This document shows, in pieces, positions 1 to 9,839 of a stretch of DNA of 64,000 nt; within the stretch, counting starts at the first letter, position 1, and each line of letters begins with the position of its first letter. The translations under genes and the position numbers were made by a program. The notes beneath the pieces were generated by a model. It was not told the DNA's origin. It saw only the letters and a list, made by a program, of their open reading frames with translations, and did no database searches. The stretch comes from Cellvibrio sp. PSBB023 (GTDB lineage: Bacteria; Pseudomonadota; Gammaproteobacteria; Pseudomonadales; Cellvibrionaceae), in the NCBI RefSeq assembly GCF_002007605.1, contig NZ_CP019799.1, forward strand, positions 4,333,501-4,397,500, written 5' to 3'.

Positions 1-1665
1 GTACATTTGCTCGATAATCCGCAGGCGACGATCAACGATTTATGCCAGCACATTCTTGGCCCGGATATGCCTACCGAGGCGGAAATTATTTCGCCGCGTG
101 AAGAACTGATCAAAATGTACGAGACCGGGCGCGGCAGTGTGCGCATGCGTGCGGTCTGGCAAAAGGATGAAGAATCCGGCGATATTATTATCACCGCACT
201 GCCGCATCAGGTGAGCGGTGCAAAAATCCTCGAGCAAATTGCTGCGCAAATGCAGGCGAAAAAATTGCCGATGGTTGCCGATTTGCGCGATGAATCTGAC
301 CATGAAAATCCCACTCGCCTGGTAATTATCCCGCGCTCCAATCGCGTTGATTTGGAACAGGTGATGCAACATTTGTTTGCTACCACCGAGCTTGAGCGTA
401 CCTATCGCGTCAACATGAACATGATCGGTATCGATGGTCGCCCGGCGGTGAAATCGCTGGTTAAAATTTTGAGCGAGTGGCTCAGTTTCAGAACGGTTAC
501 TACGCGCCGTCGTTTGCAGCATCGCCTGGAAAAAGTGGAAGAGCGCTTGCTGCGCTTGGCGGCCTTGATGGTGGTGTTCCTCAATGTGGATGAAGTGATT
601 CGCATTATCCGCGAGGAAGATAATCCCAAGCCCGTGCTCATGAAGCGTTTCAACCTGATTGAAATGCAAGCCGAATATATTCTGGAAACCAAATTGCGCC
701 AGTTAGCGCGTTTGGAAGAAATGAAAATTCTGGAAGAGAAAACTGCGCTGGAAAAAGAACGTGATGGTTTGCTCAAAATTCTTGATTCAGCGGTGAAATT
801 AAAAAATCTGGTGCGCAAAGAATTAATTCAAATCGCCGACGCCTTTGGTGATGATCGTCGCTCACCCATTGTGGCGCGCGCCGAAGCACAAGCGCTGAGC
901 GAAACGGAATTGCTCAGTGTTGACCCGGTGACGGTGGTGATTTCTGACAAAGGCTGGATTCGCGCCGCCAAAGGTCACGATATAGACCCAACCGGCTTGA
1001 GTTACAAAGCGGGCGACAGTTTCAAATTTGCAGTGCAAGGCAAGAGTAATCAGCAGGTTATTTTGATCGACTCAACCGGGCGCAGCTATTCAGTCCCAGC
1101 GCACAACTTGCCCTCCGCACGGGGGCAGGGCGAGCCTTTGAGTGGCCGCATCAGTCCGCCCAGCGGTGCAACCTTTGAGGGCGCATTGATGGGTGCTGAT
1201 ACGCAACGCGTGCTGATTGCATCCGATGCCGGTTACGGTTTTGTTGCCAAGTTGGAAGACCTCACCAGTAAAAACAAAGCCGGTAAAGCACTGCTGACCC
1301 TGCCGGAAGGTGCGCAAGTATTACCGCCGCAATTAATTAATTCACCCGAGCAGGTGCAGTTGGCTGCTGTGAGTAACGATGGCCGCCTGCTGGTATTCCC
1401 GGTGACTGAATTGCCTGAACTGGCAAAAGGCAAGGGCAACAAAATTATGAATATACCGGCAGCCAAGGTACAAACACGCGAAGAGTTTGTCGTGGCGTTG
1501 GCCGTTATTCACCCCGGCCAATTGTTAACCCTGCATTCGGGCAAGCGCTTTATTACCTTAAAAGCTGCAGACCTTGAGCATTACAAAGGCGAGCGTGGTC
1601 GCCGCGGTAATAAACTGCCGCGCGGTTTCCAAAAGGTGGATAAAGCAGAAGTGAGTGATAAATAA
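1..1665 (+). CDS. parC: DNA topoisomerase IV subunit A, C-terminal part (5' end outside window)
   Basis: This is the A subunit of topoisomerase IV, which decatenates daughter chromosomes together with ParE. The reading frame is open from the first base, so the gene begins upstream; about 554 residues are visible against roughly 750 for the family. The missing part holds the catalytic tyrosine. What is seen is the end of the breakage-reunion domain (the [10 protein letters not shown] region), the long coiled-coil tower with [13 protein letters not shown] heptads at about residues 155-270, and then the C-terminal beta-pinwheel that wraps DNA. The absence of the acidic GyrA tail and the overall sequence favour ParC over GyrA. 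A strong hairpin terminator follows the stop. Confidence 0.95.
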   Translation, partial: VHLLDNPQATINDLCQHILGPDMPTEAEIISPREELIKMYETGRGSVRMRAVWQKDEESGDIIITALPHQVSGAKILEQIAAQMQAKKLPMVADLRDESDHENPTRLVIIPRSNRVDLEQVMQHLFATTELERTYRVNMNMIGIDGRPAVKSLVKILSEWLSFRTVTTRRRLQHRLEKVEERLLRLAALMVVFLNVDEVIRIIREEDNPKPVLMKRFNLIEMQAEYILETKLRQLARLEEMKILEEKTALEKERDGLLKILDSAVKLKNLVRKELIQIADAFGDDRRSPIVARAEAQALSETELLSVDPVTVVISDKGWIRAAKGHDIDPTGLSYKAGDSFKFAVQGKSNQQVILIDSTGRSYSVPAHNLPSARGQGEPLSGRISPPSGATFEGALMGADTQRVLIASDAGYGFVAKLEDLTSKNKAGKALLTLPEGAQVLPPQLINSPEQVQLAAVSNDGRLLVFPVTELPELAKGKGNKIMNIPAAKVQTREEFVVALAVIHPGQLLTLHSGKRFITLKAADLEHYKGERGRRGNKLPRGFQKVDKAEVSDK

Positions 1666-1673
1666 AGTAATGT

Positions 1674-1703
1674 AATAAAGGCGGTTATCCGCCTTTATTT
1701 TTG
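1674..1703 (+). terminator. Rho-independent terminator of parC
   Basis: A perfect 11-bp stem (AATAAAGGCGG paired with CCGCCTTTATT) with a short TTAT loop is followed by a T-rich run, immediately after the parC stop codon. Confidence 0.85.
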
Positions 1704-1764
1704 CCAGCTATTTTTTGCTGCACAGGCCCTGTGGCCGACAATCAATAATGGATCAGGAGTAGCT

Positions 1765-2037
1765 ATGAGTGATAAAGAACAGCGTCGTCATGTGCGCACC
1801 AATTTTAGTTGCCGCATTAACATCGCCCATGACTCCATCGGCGAGTTGCAGGTTAAAACGCGCGATGTTTCCGATGGCGGTGTTTTTGTAGTGCTGGAGC
1901 CCGAACATATTCCACCGGTAGGTACACGCTTGAAAGGGCAGGTACAAGGTTTGATGGAAGATGCACCTGTATTGGAAATGGAAGTGGTGCGTGTAGAGCC
2001 CTCCGGTGTGGGCTTGCGTTTTGTTCAAGCAGATTAA
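1765..2037 (+). CDS. PilZ domain protein
   Basis: A 90-residue single-domain PilZ protein, a family that binds cyclic di-GMP and acts as an effector or adaptor for motility, exopolysaccharide or pili. An RRHVR motif near the N-terminus provides the RxxxR arginines, and DVSDGG at about residues 33-38 is the (D/N)xSxxG motif; together they form the ligand site, so binding is expected. An AGGAG ribosome site lies eight bases before the ATG. It is followed 14 bases later by a secreted polysaccharide deacetylase gene, which suggests co-transcription. HD-GYP and other signalling genes nearby fit an active c-di-GMP network. The output partner cannot be told from sequence. Confidence 0.88.
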   Translation: MSDKEQRRHVRTNFSCRINIAHDSIGELQVKTRDVSDGGVFVVLEPEHIPPVGTRLKGQVQGLMEDAPVLEMEVVRVEPSGVGLRFVQAD

Positions 2038-2051
2038 GCTGGGGTAGGGCG

Positions 2052-3119
2052 ATGAACTATTTGATGCGTGTGATGGTGGCGATGATTGCGTACCTGGCAC
2101 TGCCAGCTTCGGCGGCAGTGGTGATTTTATATCACCATGTCAGCGATACCACGCCCAAGTCCACCAGCATCAGTCCCGCGGCGTTTGAAGCGCAGATGGA
2201 TTACCTGGCCAAGAATAATTTTACGGTGGTGCCATTACTGGAACTCACTGAAAAATTGCGCAAAGGCGAGCCGCTGCCGGATAAAACCGTGGCCATCAGT
2301 TTTGATGATTCCTATGCGTCGGTATACGAATCCGCATTTCCCCGGTTAAAAAAACGCGGCTGGCCATTTACCTTTTTTGTGAACACTGACGCGGTTGGTA
2401 CCGGAAAAATATTTGTAAATTGGGATCAGTTGCGTGAAATGGCAAAAGCGGGTGCAACCATTGCCAACCACAGCAGCAGTCACACCCACTTGCCCCGGCG
2501 CGAGGGGAGTGAATCTGCCGCGCAGTGGCGCGACCGTATCACACAAGATATTAATAACGCCCAACAAAAAATCAAACAGGAAATTGGAACTGCGCCCATG
2601 ATCCTCGCGTATCCCTTTGGCGAGTACGATGTGGATGTGCAGCGCATTGCTAAAAAATTAGGTTACATCGCATTTGGGCAACAGTCCGGTGCGCTTTATG
2701 GCAAAGGTGATTTGCAGTCTGTGCCACGGTTTCCATTTGGTGGCAGCTTCACGGCGTTGGACGATTTTATTCTCAAGGTCAACACCAAACCTATGCCACT
2801 TACTGAGGTTGAATTTTATGGCGACAACAAACAGAAACAGGAAAACCTGATTGTGCGTGAGAGCGAAAAACCCTGGCTGGTGTTAACACTCAGCGATGAT
2901 AGCCTGTTGAAAAAAATCAATTGTTTTGCCACTGGGCAGGGCGCTATTACCACGGCTGTTATCGACAATAAATTGTGGGTGCAACCAAATAAACCTTTAG
3001 GTACTGGTCGTACCCGTTACAACTGCACTGCCTATGCAGGAGAAAAAGGTCGCTTTTATTGGTACACCCAACAATGGCTGGCAACGGATAAACAAGGCAA
3101 TTGGACCTACCGCGATTAG
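2052..3119 (+). CDS. Secreted polysaccharide deacetylase (NodB/PgaB-like)
   Basis: A carbohydrate esterase family 4 type enzyme, expected to remove acetyl groups from N-acetylhexosamine polymers in the periplasm. The 355-residue product starts with a signal peptide (about residues 1-22, ending PASAA). The NodB fold is visible: ISFDDSY with the Asp-Asp pair at 85-86, NHSSSH giving the metal-binding histidines near 140 and 144, and LAYPFGEYD near 190. The N-terminal VVILYHHVSD resembles the PgaB catalytic domain. The region beyond about residue 240 is not recognised. The upstream PilZ gene suggests c-di-GMP-linked control of the polysaccharide, but no synthase is nearby. Confidence 0.85.
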   Translation: MNYLMRVMVAMIAYLALPASAAVVILYHHVSDTTPKSTSISPAAFEAQMDYLAKNNFTVVPLLELTEKLRKGEPLPDKTVAISFDDSYASVYESAFPRLKKRGWPFTFFVNTDAVGTGKIFVNWDQLREMAKAGATIANHSSSHTHLPRREGSESAAQWRDRITQDINNAQQKIKQEIGTAPMILAYPFGEYDVDVQRIAKKLGYIAFGQQSGALYGKGDLQSVPRFPFGGSFTALDDFILKVNTKPMPLTEVEFYGDNKQKQENLIVRESEKPWLVLTLSDDSLLKKINCFATGQGAITTAVIDNKLWVQPNKPLGTGRTRYNCTAYAGEKGRFYWYTQQWLATDKQGNWTYRD

Positions 3120-3207
3120 GTTTTTAAATAAGCTGGAAATAACCCCATTGAAATCATAGCCATTCAAATAACAACAATAAACGTGATGGTTCAATTAAGG
3201 AATTGAT

Positions 3208-6200
3208 GTGTATAAATTAATTTTTCGTGGCGATTTGGTGGCGGGCGCAGAGCGCGCACAGACCATTGCCAATTTATCCCAGTTATTAAAACAATCTCCC
3301 GAACGCATAGAGCAGATATTGTTTAGCGGTAGTGCGCGGGTGGTTAAACGTGTCGATACACCAGACCTTGCGGCCAAATGGCAAAGCGCGTTTGCCAAAG
3401 CCGGTGCGCAATTAGTTATCGAGGCAGAAATAGCAACAGAAAAAGAAACACAAAAAGAAACACAAAAAGAAACGGAAACACAACAAGTGTTGGTTGCTCC
3501 TCGCGAACCAAACAATGAAGCAAAGCAAGAGACAGCATCGCTTGCAACTGAAATAGCAGGCGCGGTGGTGCAGGCCGAAGTGCCTGTGGAGGATGAAACC
3601 CGCGAGGCACCACAAAATAATAAACTCTGGAAAAATGTTTTAATAAGCTTGGCGTTGTTGCTGGTGCTTCTGGTCGCAAGTGTCGGGCTGCTCTGGCAAC
3701 AGGGCTATCTGAATCGCTGGCTGCTATCGTCGGTGAGCGATGAAGAAAAAACCTTGCTCAATGCACTGGCCGATTCGAATTTGCTGGCTATCGCGCGTAT
3801 GGATTTGGAACTTCTGCGGCGATTGGATTCCAGCGCTGCCAGCAGTGCAGCGCTGCAGGAAAACTTGCCCGGTGTGGATGCTGATTTTTGGTCAAGCCTT
3901 GAGCGCGCCGGCGTGAATGTGCCGCAGCAGGTAGCGCAAATCTATGCACTGGCTTATGCCGGCAATGAGGTGGAAGCAGCGCTATTAATCCGCGGCACTC
4001 TAGCCCCTGGGAAAATAAAAGGCTGGATTGATTCACGTTACGGTATTGATAAGGAAGATGAGCATGGCCTTTGGTTTTCCCGCATCAACCCCGACAATTG
4101 TGAAAAAGGTGAGCCGCTGCTTGCAAATCTTCAGCAGGGTCAGGTGATTCTTGGTTCGCCGGCTGCCGTCATGCGTATTGTCGGGCGCATAAAAGGCAAT
4201 GCGCCTGCCGATTTAAATACCAACGACTGGCAAGAATCCCTGGCGGGGAAATTATTTTCACTCGCTATTTTTTCACCCGCCCGTTGGCAGGGTGATAATC
4301 AAGGCATGCTGCAATATGCCCTGGCAAAAGCAGCGCTAGCCATGAAGCCTGTGAGTGAAGTCTATGTGGATGCCGCACCTGACTTGGCTACACAAGGTAT
4401 AAAACTTAGCGTGAGTATCAATAGCGATGACACCAAATTTATTCGCGATAGCCATGAGTTGGCAAAAAAATGGTTGGATGAAACCCGCAAGGAAATAGCC
4501 CAGGATTTTCCGGATGTAATTGCAACTTACAATCGTTTGAGCCTCAACTATTCCAGTAATCAACTGCAGGCCTCACTGCGTTTTGATCGCCAGATTAAAG
4601 ATGAGCTGGCGAATTGGTTTGCCTCGCTCTTTCGCTTTTCCTCAGATCAAGGCACTGCCAATCTGGTGCAGCAAGAAGTGCTGAATGACAGCCCGCCGGT
4701 ATTCACCGCCGCCACTATTGCACAGCTGCGCACTTTTTCTGCGCAAGACGAATTCATGGATGCTGTTTATAAAACCGTTGCCGGCCCTTTTGGTGTGGGC
4801 GTGGAATCGCTCGCACTCAAAGACGGCAAGGTAGAAATGAAGCTGGGCGTAAAAGCCTATGGCCTGCCCAATCTGGGTGATGAAGCTGTGCCTGCAGAGC
4901 TTGTTATTACTGATGTTACCGATGCCCAAGGCAATTCACTTTTACCCCGGCGTTCCTGTGGCGAGGCCGATGTACGTGCGGCTGAAGCCATTGCACACAC
5001 CTATTCGAGTAGCCGATTTGAGGATGGCAAATTGGTATCTGGCCAGGTGTTGAGCGGCGAAAAAACTTTCTCGCTACCAGCGGGTGTGAATTTTTCCCAG
5101 ATTGCGCAGATAAAGGGTTATATCGATTACCGTTTGCCCACAGCGGTAGAGAAAAAAGTGATTCAGGCACCGCTCGCTGGCAAAACAGTTGATCTGCATG
5201 GGTTGCGTGTTCGCTTTAAATCAGCGGCGGCAAGCAGTTTGGATTTTGAGTACAGCGGCGATACTGATCGCCTTTTGCAGGTGAATGCCTTGAATGCCAA
5301 TACCCAGGTACTGGCGACCAGTGGCGCTATGCGCAGGGGAATGTTTTTTGGATCGGGTAAAGCCGCCAGTGTGGAGATCAAAGGTTCAGTGGCAGCCGCA
5401 GAAATTATGGTTGCCAGTGGGTTTGAACAACAGCGTTATGAATTTGCATTGACCCGCTTGGCGCCACCGGCCAAAGCGTTTTTCAGCGAGCGCGAAGTTC
5501 CGCCGCGGTTTGACGACAAAGCCTTTGAGCAGTTGTTGCTGGCCAAAGCGCCGGTGATTAATGAATTTCCGTTTTATCCCCCCAAGGCGCGTGTGACCGC
5601 TGCACCTGCGGAATTGGCGATTAATGATGTGCGCAGCAACAGTTTTGGTTTATCAATTGAAGGCGCAGCCTACACCGATTTGGCACTGCCACTTTACGGC
5701 CACATAGGTGTTGCACAATTGTTTATACAACACCTGGTAGATGCCGAGGGCAAACTATTTCCGGTGAACAAAACGGTGCCGCTGTATTTTGAACGGCAGG
5801 GTGGAATGACCTTTAATGGGGTTTATCAACCGGATGAAAAAACACCTTGGCTGCGCGCCGATTTTTCATTCAGGGCGGCCGATGTGCAGGTGGAAAAGAT
5901 TAGCAAGTTACAGGGCGAGTTGCGCTTTTATCAGCCCCGCCACTTGCAAACTGCCAGCCTGCCGTTTGCGCTGGGGCCGATTTGGGGTGGGCCTAAATCC
6001 CGCGTGGAACTAATTGAGTGGAAAGCCGGGCGACTGGTGTTTAGTGTGCAGGGGAATTATGAGGAAATTGTGGGGCTTAAGGCGTTTAATGAAGCAGGTA
6101 AGCTGGTCAGCCAGCCGGCGCAATATTCTGCAATCTTTGGCGAGCCACAGCTAAATCTGGAAATTAGCGAAGTGCCAGCGCGTTTTGAAATTGAATACAC

Positions 6201-6258
6201 CAGCGAGAGCGAAGAATTATTTGTGCCCTTTGCAATAGACTTGCCGGCGGGCAATTAA
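3208..6258 (+). CDS. Large single-span periplasmic protein of unknown function
   Basis: A 1016-residue protein of unrecognised function. The GTG start has an AAGG site seven bases upstream. Residues 1-75 (from MYKLIFRGDLVAG) look like a small cytoplasmic domain that I recall at the N-terminus of several gammaproteobacterial membrane proteins, though I cannot name it. A charged linker follows with KETQ repeats (about residues 75-90), then one membrane helix (about 142-165) and roughly 850 periplasmic residues. The later part contains several beta-rich stretches suggesting Ig-like or MG-like domains. No catalytic motif is seen. A bidirectional terminator follows the gene. The topology (short inside, large outside) is inference from the single hydrophobic segment. 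Confidence 0.7.
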   Translation: MYKLIFRGDLVAGAERAQTIANLSQLLKQSPERIEQILFSGSARVVKRVDTPDLAAKWQSAFAKAGAQLVIEAEIATEKETQKETQKETETQQVLVAPREPNNEAKQETASLATEIAGAVVQAEVPVEDETREAPQNNKLWKNVLISLALLLVLLVASVGLLWQQGYLNRWLLSSVSDEEKTLLNALADSNLLAIARMDLELLRRLDSSAASSAALQENLPGVDADFWSSLERAGVNVPQQVAQIYALAYAGNEVEAALLIRGTLAPGKIKGWIDSRYGIDKEDEHGLWFSRINPDNCEKGEPLLANLQQGQVILGSPAAVMRIVGRIKGNAPADLNTNDWQESLAGKLFSLAIFSPARWQGDNQGMLQYALAKAALAMKPVSEVYVDAAPDLATQGIKLSVSINSDDTKFIRDSHELAKKWLDETRKEIAQDFPDVIATYNRLSLNYSSNQLQASLRFDRQIKDELANWFASLFRFSSDQGTANLVQQEVLNDSPPVFTAATIAQLRTFSAQDEFMDAVYKTVAGPFGVGVESLALKDGKVEMKLGVKAYGLPNLGDEAVPAELVITDVTDAQGNSLLPRRSCGEADVRAAEAIAHTYSSSRFEDGKLVSGQVLSGEKTFSLPAGVNFSQIAQIKGYIDYRLPTAVEKKVIQAPLAGKTVDLHGLRVRFKSAAASSLDFEYSGDTDRLLQVNALNANTQVLATSGAMRRGMFFGSGKAASVEIKGSVAAAEIMVASGFEQQRYEFALTRLAPPAKAFFSEREVPPRFDDKAFEQLLLAKAPVINEFPFYPPKARVTAAPAELAINDVRSNSFGLSIEGAAYTDLALPLYGHIGVAQLFIQHLVDAEGKLFPVNKTVPLYFERQGGMTFNGVYQPDEKTPWLRADFSFRAADVQVEKISKLQGELRFYQPRHLQTASLPFALGPIWGGPKSRVELIEWKAGRLVFSVQGNYEEIVGLKAFNEAGKLVSQPAQYSAIFGEPQLNLEISEVPARFEIEYTSESEELFVPFAIDLPAGN

Positions 6259-6294
6259 ATCCGCTAACTCAGGCTGGCAATTCAGGCAAGAAAC

Positions 6295-6326
6295 AAAAAA
6301 CGCGCCGTTGATTGGCGCGTTTTTTT
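6295..6326. terminator. Bidirectional terminator between convergent genes
   Basis: A stem of AAAAAACGCGCC and GGCGCGTTTTTT around a GTTGATT loop has an A-run on one side and a T-run on the other, so it can end transcription in both directions. Confidence 0.85.
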
Positions 6327-6378
6327 AAGGCGTGGTTGTTGATGACCACTTTTTAAGTCGAGCTTTTACTCAACTCAT

Positions 6379-7698
6379 TTATGGGCGTACAACGATATTG
6401 ATTTCATCCACCAATTGTTGGCCTTGGGCGTTGGTGACAACTTTATCGTTTTCATCGCGGACTTCGGCGCGCACTACCAGTTTGAGCTGCTGGTTGAGGG
6501 CGAGATCCAAATCCCCACTGACGGATAACTTGCCGGTTTGATCCAGGGTGATCAGGTCATCATCAAAGTCGTCTGATTTGGAATCCACAATCGACCAATT
6601 GACGTTATAGTCGTAATTGCTGTCTGTCGAATCATCAGCGAATGTGGCGGTGATGTTTAAGTCCAGATTACCGCCTTCGGTGACTGATAAATTGTCGGTG
6701 CCGCCGTTGCTGTTTTTAATCTCAATGGATTTGATTTGTTTTTTCAGGATAACCAGATCCAGCTCACCACTCTGGCCGCCACAACTGCCGGTCAGGACAA
6801 CATCGGTTCCGGCATAGCTGCCATTCTTGGCAGTAATTTTGGCACCTTCGATCGTCAGCGATGCGCTCGGCGCAGCGGTCAAGTTACTGTTACTGGTAAT
6901 AACGGCTGTGCTGTTGTCGTTGTAGGTGCCTGTCAGTGTGACGGTTGCGGACTCTCCTTCGCGCATATTCAGTGTTTTGTCGGAGCGCAGTGCAACGCTG
7001 ACCAGGGAATCATTGATCGGGAAATTCAACACTGGGGAGCTGATGGTCTCGTCGCTGTTATTTTTCCCACGCGCCACAATGCTCACTGTGCCGCTATTTT
7101 TGGTGCTCAACTCGCCCTTGGTGTCGTCATTGAAACTGGCGAGTGTTGCGCCCTCGGTAATGGCCCAGGTCAGGGGGTATTCCAGCGTTAACCCGTTATC
7201 AAACAAGGCATTGGCAGTGAAGCTGGCATTTTTGCACTCATCGACTGAGCTGTTTGCCGGCGTTACGCTGATGCTGATCAGATTGGCATCGGACACAATA
7301 ATATTCTGGGTAGTGCTCAGGCCGGCATATTCTGCGGTAACGATCAGCTCGCCCGGCTTACCGGCGGCGGTAAATAAACCGTTTCTAATACTGCCCAAAC
7401 TGGTATCGCTGAGCTTCCAACTGGCTTTGCTGTTTAGGTTGGTGAGAGCGTTTTCGCTGTTGCGTCCATTCAGGTTGAGTTGCAAGGTGCCTTTGAAGTG
7501 GGCATAGCCCTCGTTGTCTTCCAATTCGATGCGGGTAACGCCATTTTTGCTGGCATCGACAGTTTGCGCAACGCGAGCGCTGTCGCCACCGCCGCCACAA
7601 CTGATCAGGGCGCCGCTACCCAGAGCAAGCACTATGGCCAGTGAAATACGCTTGGTATTGATAAGGGTTGCCAGGGTCAGTGGAGATTTAGAACGCAT
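6379..7698 (-). CDS. Lipoprotein with bacterial Ig-like repeats
   Basis: A 439-residue predicted lipoprotein. The signal peptide ends in the lipobox ALISC, followed by a GGGGDS linker. The rest is a series of beta-sandwich repeats with the SISVTPANSSV / KSIEIKNSNGG style typical of Big_2-like invasin and adhesin modules, so it is probably an envelope or surface structural protein. I chose the ATG at 7698 because GGGAG lies seven bases upstream; an in-frame start 24 bases earlier lacks such a site. The gene overlaps the end of the upstream outer-membrane protein gene by 11 bases, suggesting coupled translation. No enzymatic motif is seen. Confidence 0.78.
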   Translation of the reverse strand: MRSKSPLTLATLINTKRISLAIVLALGSGALISCGGGGDSARVAQTVDASKNGVTRIELEDNEGYAHFKGTLQLNLNGRNSENALTNLNSKASWKLSDTSLGSIRNGLFTAAGKPGELIVTAEYAGLSTTQNIIVSDANLISISVTPANSSVDECKNASFTANALFDNGLTLEYPLTWAITEGATLASFNDDTKGELSTKNSGTVSIVARGKNNSDETISSPVLNFPINDSLVSVALRSDKTLNMREGESATVTLTGTYNDNSTAVITSNSNLTAAPSASLTIEGAKITAKNGSYAGTDVVLTGSCGGQSGELDLVILKKQIKSIEIKNSNGGTDNLSVTEGGNLDLNITATFADDSTDSNYDYNVNWSIVDSKSDDFDDDLITLDQTGKLSVSGDLDLALNQQLKLVVRAEVRDENDKVVTNAQGQQLVDEINIVVRP

Positions 7699-8266
7699 AG
7701 GAAACTCCCAGGCCACAGCCATCGATACTTAAATTGTCATCTTTGAAATAGCGCGCGCAATCCAGCGCCCAATAATAGTTTTTGCCTTCTTTCACCCGGT
7801 CTTGCAGCGAGAAGCCGTAGCTAAACCCGCCAAAGCGATCTTTTTGGGCATTGCCAAGGCTGGGCAGGTGCGTTTCCAGCTCGGTAGAGGCGTAGCCCAG
7901 CAAAATGCTGACACGCAAATCGCCCGGCTCGTAATCTGGGTTGGAGAGGGTGATGTAGGCGCCGGTTTGCTGTTTGATCTCCAGCGTCATGCCATGTTTT
8001 TCTGCATTGCTCATGGGGACGCCCACCATGCCTTGCAGGCCTATGCCATCAAGCATGCCATTGGTCGCTTCCACATCGGCGCGAAATTGAAACAGGCTGG
8101 GGGAAAAGCTTTCGCCCGAGGCTTTGATTCTGGTGTAGGTCGCCTGACCGGAGATGTGGTATGCCAGAGGCAATCCATCCTGGGGTTGGGATTGCATCTG
8201 GGCAATCGCGCCAGCACTGCTGGCCAGTGCCAGGGTGCAGAGTGAAATAACCAATCGTTTACACAT
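7688..8266 (-). CDS. Small outer-membrane beta-barrel-like protein
   Basis: A 192-residue exported protein with a clear signal peptide (about residues 1-20). The body has alternating amphipathic strands (YHISGQATYTRIKAS, GFSYGFSLQDRV, NYYWALDCARYF) and ends in GVSYAF; a terminal aromatic residue is the usual signal for outer-membrane barrel assembly. It resembles eight-strand barrel proteins but I cannot name a family. The Ig-like lipoprotein gene starts inside its last codons, so the two are probably expressed together and may work as a pair at the outer membrane. Confidence 0.72.
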   Translation of the reverse strand: MCKRLVISLCTLALASSAGAIAQMQSQPQDGLPLAYHISGQATYTRIKASGESFSPSLFQFRADVEATNGMLDGIGLQGMVGVPMSNAEKHGMTLEIKQQTGAYITLSNPDYEPGDLRVSILLGYASTELETHLPSLGNAQKDRFGGFSYGFSLQDRVKEGKNYYWALDCARYFKDDNLSIDGCGLGVSYAF

Positions 8267-8333
8267 AGGTAATCCTTGCTGGGTGAAAGTTGGTGTTAAT
8301 TATTCGAGTCTATCTCTTATTCGAGCTTATCCA

Positions 8334-9128
8334 TTATTCAAGTCGGTTACTGCGAATGACGGTGCGTAATTCGTGAATGTACGCAGGGCCCCGGCTGGAG
8401 TATTTGCCCAGCTCGGCCACCATGGTGCTGCCGGTGAAGCGCGTTTCATCATGACGCAATTGCGCGCGCAATTGGCGCCAGGGGCGATAGGCATTGTGGG
8501 TGTTAATGTTGTTGAAGTATGCCGTAAGCGATTCTTCAACATTGTTAAATTTCTTAACCTCGTGTTTGGCGTTGGCTGCGCGGCGGCTGGGTACTAGGCC
8601 ACAGCCCGGTTTATAGCACCAGTGGCCAAATAAATTGTGGGCTTCCTCGGCAAAGCGGGAGGTGCCCCAGCCGGATTCAACTGCCGCTTGCGCCATCACC
8701 ATCGCCGGTGGGATTACATCCACCCGCAGTAATAAAATCTCTATGGCGCGCGCATCTTCCGGGTAGGTTTCATAGGTGACGTGGAATTTTTCGCGCAGCC
8801 GCGCCAAATTGCGCTTATTGACCCCGGTGAGTGTTGCGCTGCTGTCCCATTCTTCTTTGATCTTTAGCAACCGCTCGCGGGACTTTAACAGTTTGGTATT
8901 TTTTTCGTCGACCAGCGGGCGCAGCATCTCCAAAAATTGCGCTTTGCGCTCGGGTGTTTGTTCAATGGCGGCAAAGTCGGGCAACAGTGTATTGGAGGTA
9001 AGCTCATCGTCATCGAGTATGAGCTGTTGCAGCGGTACGGACATCATCCCTAACACCAGAATCAGGGTGGCGATTGGAAAGGCGATCAGTGCTAAACCCA
9101 ACAGCCATTGTGACGCGTGTTTATTCAT
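8334..9128 (-). CDS. bax: Bax-like glucosaminidase (peptidoglycan hydrolase family)
   Basis: A 264-residue protein resembling E. coli Bax, with a mannosyl-glycoprotein endo-beta-N-acetylglucosaminidase-type domain. An N-terminal membrane helix (about residues 7-30) anchors it facing the periplasm. The catalytic region reads IPPAMVMAQAAVESGWGTSR, with the likely catalytic glutamate at residue 151, followed by NLFGHWCYKPGCG, the usual Bax signature. It probably cleaves peptidoglycan glycan strands. The ATG at 9128 (MNKHAS) is the best start although its ribosome site is weak. The gene follows the replication-protein-P-like gene by about 33 bases. Confidence 0.85.
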   Translation of the reverse strand: MNKHASQWLLGLALIAFPIATLILVLGMMSVPLQQLILDDDELTSNTLLPDFAAIEQTPERKAQFLEMLRPLVDEKNTKLLKSRERLLKIKEEWDSSATLTGVNKRNLARLREKFHVTYETYPEDARAIEILLLRVDVIPPAMVMAQAAVESGWGTSRFAEEAHNLFGHWCYKPGCGLVPSRRAANAKHEVKKFNNVEESLTAYFNNINTHNAYRPWRQLRAQLRHDETRFTGSTMVAELGKYSSRGPAYIHELRTVIRSNRLE

Positions 9129-9161
9129 AACAGGGATTACCAACAGGTGAACAGGAAAGGG

Positions 9162-9839
9162 TTATAAATCGAGTTGTTTGCGCAGGGCTTCCATGCGCTT
9201 GAGGTTTTCCTCTTTGGTGAGCGGCGTTTCAATGGTCTCCGGTAGCAATTGCACGTTGGGTGCTGGCAACTCGGCGCCATTCATTACGCGCTCACACAAT
9301 TTCAGGTAGTGACGCTCAAAAATCGGGAAGGCAACCTTCTCGGGATTGGTCATTAAAAAATACCAATCGCTAGCACACCCCGCGTGATAGACCGCCGGGT
9401 GGCTCCAGTGGTGCGCCGATTTCGGGCTGGGCGCGCGACAAGCTTCCACATAGGCGGCATGGGCATCGAGCAGGCCGAACTTTTCCGGATCGCCCTGACA
9501 GGCGCGAATCATACGGTTGAGGGTAGGTAGGTATTCCGATTCTTCTATCACCTTGCGCGCACCGCGCAAAATTGTCTCCGGCGCAAATTGCGCGAGCGAA
9601 TTCAACCACAGGCGGCGCGCTTGATTGAGCAGTTCATTGTCTTTAAACGCCGCGTAATACTGGTTGTGATAATTGATGCGAAACAGCGCAAACACCTGAT
9701 TGATCGCATCGATATGCGCATCCGTCGGTGTCGCCTGTTCACTGCGTCGGTCAGCTTGCCCAGCTGCGGTCGTTGAGCTGTTGTGCGAGGCTGCTATCTC
9801 GTGTGCGACCTGGTTGATTAGCGAATTGCTGTCCTGCAT
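9162..9839 (-). CDS. Lambda P-like replication protein (DnaB helicase loader family)
   Basis: A 225-residue protein matching the phage replication protein P family. Features seen are INQVFALFRINYHNQYYAAF near residue 45, LNQARRLWLNSLAQFAPETI, and YLPTLNRMIRAC near residue 107. In phage lambda, P binds the DnaB helicase and delivers it to the origin. No phage structural or integrase genes are nearby, so this looks like a resident chromosomal version. Its ATG has an AGGT site about nine bases upstream and lies 89 bases inside the end of the upstream DnaT-repeat gene. The unusually long overlap argues for tight coupling of the two products. Function in this host is inference. Confidence 0.78.
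   Translation of the reverse strand: MQDSNSLINQVAHEIAASHNSSTTAAGQADRRSEQATPTDAHIDAINQVFALFRINYHNQYYAAFKDNELLNQARRLWLNSLAQFAPETILRGARKVIEESEYLPTLNRMIRACQGDPEKFGLLDAHAAYVEACRAPSPKSAHHWSHPAVYHAGCASDWYFLMTNPEKVAFPIFERHYLKLCERVMNGAELPAPNVQLLPETIETPLTKEENLKRMEALRKQLDL

Noticed and set aside
40..818. Long minus-strand frames opposite parC
   Set aside because: They are antisense to a clearly conserved gene and have no recognisable content.
6379..7507. Long plus-strand frames opposite the Ig-like lipoprotein gene
   Set aside because: They are antisense shadows without domains; the minus-strand frame has a signal peptide, lipobox and repeats.
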